Part shown: positions 5,891-6,171 of the stretch, one piece after another
Layout of the letters: each line of letters begins with the position of its first letter
How positions within the stretch are numbered: the stretch's first letter is position 1
Assembly (NCBI GenBank): GCA_004356335.1
Contig: SMXP01000153.1
Location: forward strand, 1 to 6,171
Length of the DNA stretch: 6,171 nt
Direction: 5' to 3'
Source of the DNA: Alphaproteobacteria bacterium
GTDB taxonomy: Bacteria; Pseudomonadota; Alphaproteobacteria; SMXP01
Translations under genes and position numbers: made by a program
The notes under the pieces: model-generated
Told to the model about the DNA's origin: nothing
Seen by the model: only the letters and a program-made list of their open reading frames with translations
Databases searched by the model: none

Positions 5891-6146
5891 AGCCGCTCCT
5901 CCATCTGAAACAAATTCGATATTGTTTATTGATCCGAATGCTGTGCCGGCCCTCGTGGTCCCCATGTAGTTTTTTTAGTCGATTCTGGGGCGGAACCCTT
6001 AAGTCCTCAAGATTCGCCGCCGCATTTAACATATCAAGCTTGCGTTTCGCTACTTTCTGGATATTCCCCCACTTCTTGGAAGATATGCCATTGAATACAT
6101 CTTCAGTAGCCCTATCTTTGAAGCTCCGGATCAAGAAGATCGTCAA
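5856..6146 (-). CDS. higB: HigB-family (RelE/ParE superfamily) toxin
   Basis: The protein has 96 residues from TTG 6146, or 92 from TTG 6134. It carries the HigB pattern: IRSFKDRATEDVFNG (6-20), KVAKRKLDMLNAA and LEDLRVPPQNRLKKLHGD (31-64), SIRINKQYRICFRW (69-82) and the C-terminal EDVEIADDH. HigB toxins are RelE-fold ribosome-dependent endoribonucleases that cut mRNA during translation; that activity is inferred from the family. The module has the reversed order typical of hig loci, toxin before antitoxin. Neither TTG has a clear ribosome binding site. The 6134 start gives MIRSFKD, the more usual family beginning, so it may be the true one. The sequence shows no frameshift or lost conserved block, so the toxin looks intact. 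Only 25 bases of upstream DNA are in the window. Confidence 0.88.
   Translation of the reverse strand: MTIFLIRSFKDRATEDVFNGISSKKWGNIQKVAKRKLDMLNAAANLEDLRVPPQNRLKKLHGDHEGRHSIRINKQYRICFRWRSGYAEDVEIADDH
5896..5902 (-). promoter_or_regulatory. Strong internal ribosome binding site for higA
   Basis: GGAGGAG on the minus strand, inside the higB reading frame, lies 5 nt before ATG 5890. It fixes the antitoxin start and contrasts with the toxin, which lacks such a site. The difference would favour more antitoxin than toxin from one mRNA. Confidence 0.75.
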
Positions 6147-6158
6147 GACGGAAAGTCA

Positions 6159-6164
6159 AATATA
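6159..6164 (-). promoter_or_regulatory. Possible -10 box of the higBA promoter
   Basis: TATATT on the minus strand would start transcription near 6152, just before both candidate toxin start codons. The matching -35 would fall beyond the window end, so this cannot be confirmed. If right, the toxin has almost no leader. Confidence 0.25.
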
Positions 6165-6171
6165 TCAGTTA

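Overview
The window looks like ordinary chromosomal DNA of an alphaproteobacterium, probably Rhodospirillales- or Rhizobiales-like. The signs are a higBA module of the type common there, an HspQ homologue, and two copies of an interspersed palindromic repeat (TAGAGCGCATTC ... GAATGCGCGAC.AAACAAAGAC) whose style I know from alphaproteobacterial intergenic DNA. The order or genus cannot be fixed from the sequence alone.

Layout. Positions 1-108 hold the last 35 codons of a PPP-type serine/threonine protein phosphatase (+). A palindromic repeat (134-237) follows and also supplies the stop codon of a 12-TM MFS transporter on the minus strand (235-1479). Its upstream region (1480-2029) has no credible gene but contains a long GC-rich inverted repeat. 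hspQ (2030-2383, +) is followed tail-to-tail by a large minus-strand gene (2473-4095) that joins about nine TPR units to a C-terminal 2OG-Fe(II) oxygenase-like domain. A 76-bp divergent promoter region separates it from a small lipoprotein gene (4172-4423, +), whose stop codon lies in the second repeat copy (4421-4534). Next come a class I SAM methyltransferase (4543-5295, -), a tRNA-Leu-like 3' remnant (5419-about 5501, -), and a complete toxin-antitoxin pair, higA (5534-5890, -) and higB (5856-6146 or 6134, -).

How the genes relate. Only higB-higA is clearly one transcription unit: toxin first, overlapping by 35 nt, with a strong internal ribosome binding site for the antitoxin. The other genes are mostly single units facing different ways: convergent phosphatase/MFS, convergent hspQ/TPR gene, divergent TPR gene/lipoprotein, convergent lipoprotein/methyltransferase. 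No pathway joins them. The tRNA-like remnant next to higBA suggests an old integration boundary, but no integrase is in view.

I found no clearly new system. The items most worth a second look are the tRNA-like remnant, the repeat family with a nested hairpin and stop-codon-donating ends, the inverted repeat upstream of the MFS gene, and the TPR-oxygenase with its HxH motif.
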